5,590 bases of DNA from an uncultured Oscillospiraceae bacterium. GTDB taxonomy: Bacteria; Bacillota_A; Clostridia; Oscillospirales; Acutalibacteraceae. The notes under the pieces are model-generated. The model made no database searches. It had not been told where the DNA came from and saw only the letters and a list, made by a program, of their open reading frames with translations. The position numbers were made by a program, and so were the translations under genes. The stretch is taken from NCBI GenBank assembly GCA_905211185.1, contig CAJLZR010000060.1, forward strand, positions 1 to 5,590. Direction: 5' to 3'. This document shows, piece by piece, positions 5,531 to 5,590 of the stretch (position 1 is the stretch's first letter; every line of letters begins with the position of its first letter).

Positions 5531-5590
5531 ATGTATAAAAGATGTGTAATACTTTTCGGAACGTTTATGTTTGCTTTTTGTGTGGCTTTT
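5531..5590 (+). CDS. Start of a membrane or exported protein (partial, cut by window end)
   Basis: Twenty codons are visible and the frame is open to the window edge. The peptide begins MYKR and continues as an uninterrupted hydrophobic stretch (VILFGTFMFAFCVAF, residues 6-20), as in a signal peptide or N-terminal membrane anchor. A probable SD, AAGGTG (5514-5519), lies 11 nt before the ATG, inside the terminator hairpin. The identity cannot be read from this. A short basic N-terminus followed by one hydrophobic helix after mltG would suit a penicillin-binding protein or another cell-envelope protein, but that is a guess from context. Confidence 0.5.
   Translation, partial: MYKRCVILFGTFMFAFCVAF

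Overview
The window looks like a stretch of chromosome from an AT-rich Gram-positive anaerobe, most likely a member of the Clostridia. Three things suggest this. The genes are packed on one strand, with purine-rich Shine-Dalgarno (SD) sites of the AAGGG/GGGG type. Thymidylate is made by ThyX. The protein subfamilies (cysteine-rich ThyX, the 'SFYAVDRY' type of thymidylate kinase, and a DUF2156 gene next to a two-domain GNAT gene) are ones I associate with clostridial genomes. I cannot name a genus from the sequence alone.

Layout: positions 1-234 are a non-coding leader holding an imperfect hairpin (137-167). Positions 235-5377 carry six genes, all on the + strand, separated by gaps of at most 34 nt or overlapping. 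They are probably one operon: thyX (235-993), tmk (1014-1706), a DUF2156 / MprF-C-terminal-like protein (GTG start, 1741-2652), a GNAT acetyltransferase (2676-3587), 5-formyltetrahydrofolate cyclo-ligase (3622-4257) and mltG (4235-5377, overlapping the previous gene by 23 nt). After mltG come three in-frame stop codons and about 150 nt of AT-rich intergenic DNA. This holds a 9-bp inverted repeat, a tandem 8-mer and a strong intrinsic-terminator hairpin with a T6 tail. The tail directly abuts the ATG of a seventh gene, of which only the first 20 codons are in the window.

How the genes fit together: ThyX methylates dUMP to dTMP using methylene-tetrahydrofolate, and Tmk phosphorylates dTMP to dTDP. 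The cyclo-ligase returns 5-formyl-tetrahydrofolate to the active folate pool that ThyX draws on. MltG is a membrane-anchored lytic transglycosylase that cleaves nascent peptidoglycan. The DUF2156 and GNAT proteins sit between these two themes. Both are predicted acyl- or aminoacyl-transferases of unknown substrate, and the pair is the least explained part of the window.

I found no mobile element, CRISPR array, RNA gene or toxin/defence system. Most of the window is housekeeping. The points worth a second look are the hairpin over the translation start at 5479-5531, the DUF2156-GNAT pair, the cysteine cluster of ThyX, the altered P-loop of Tmk and the G7 tract in an SD site.
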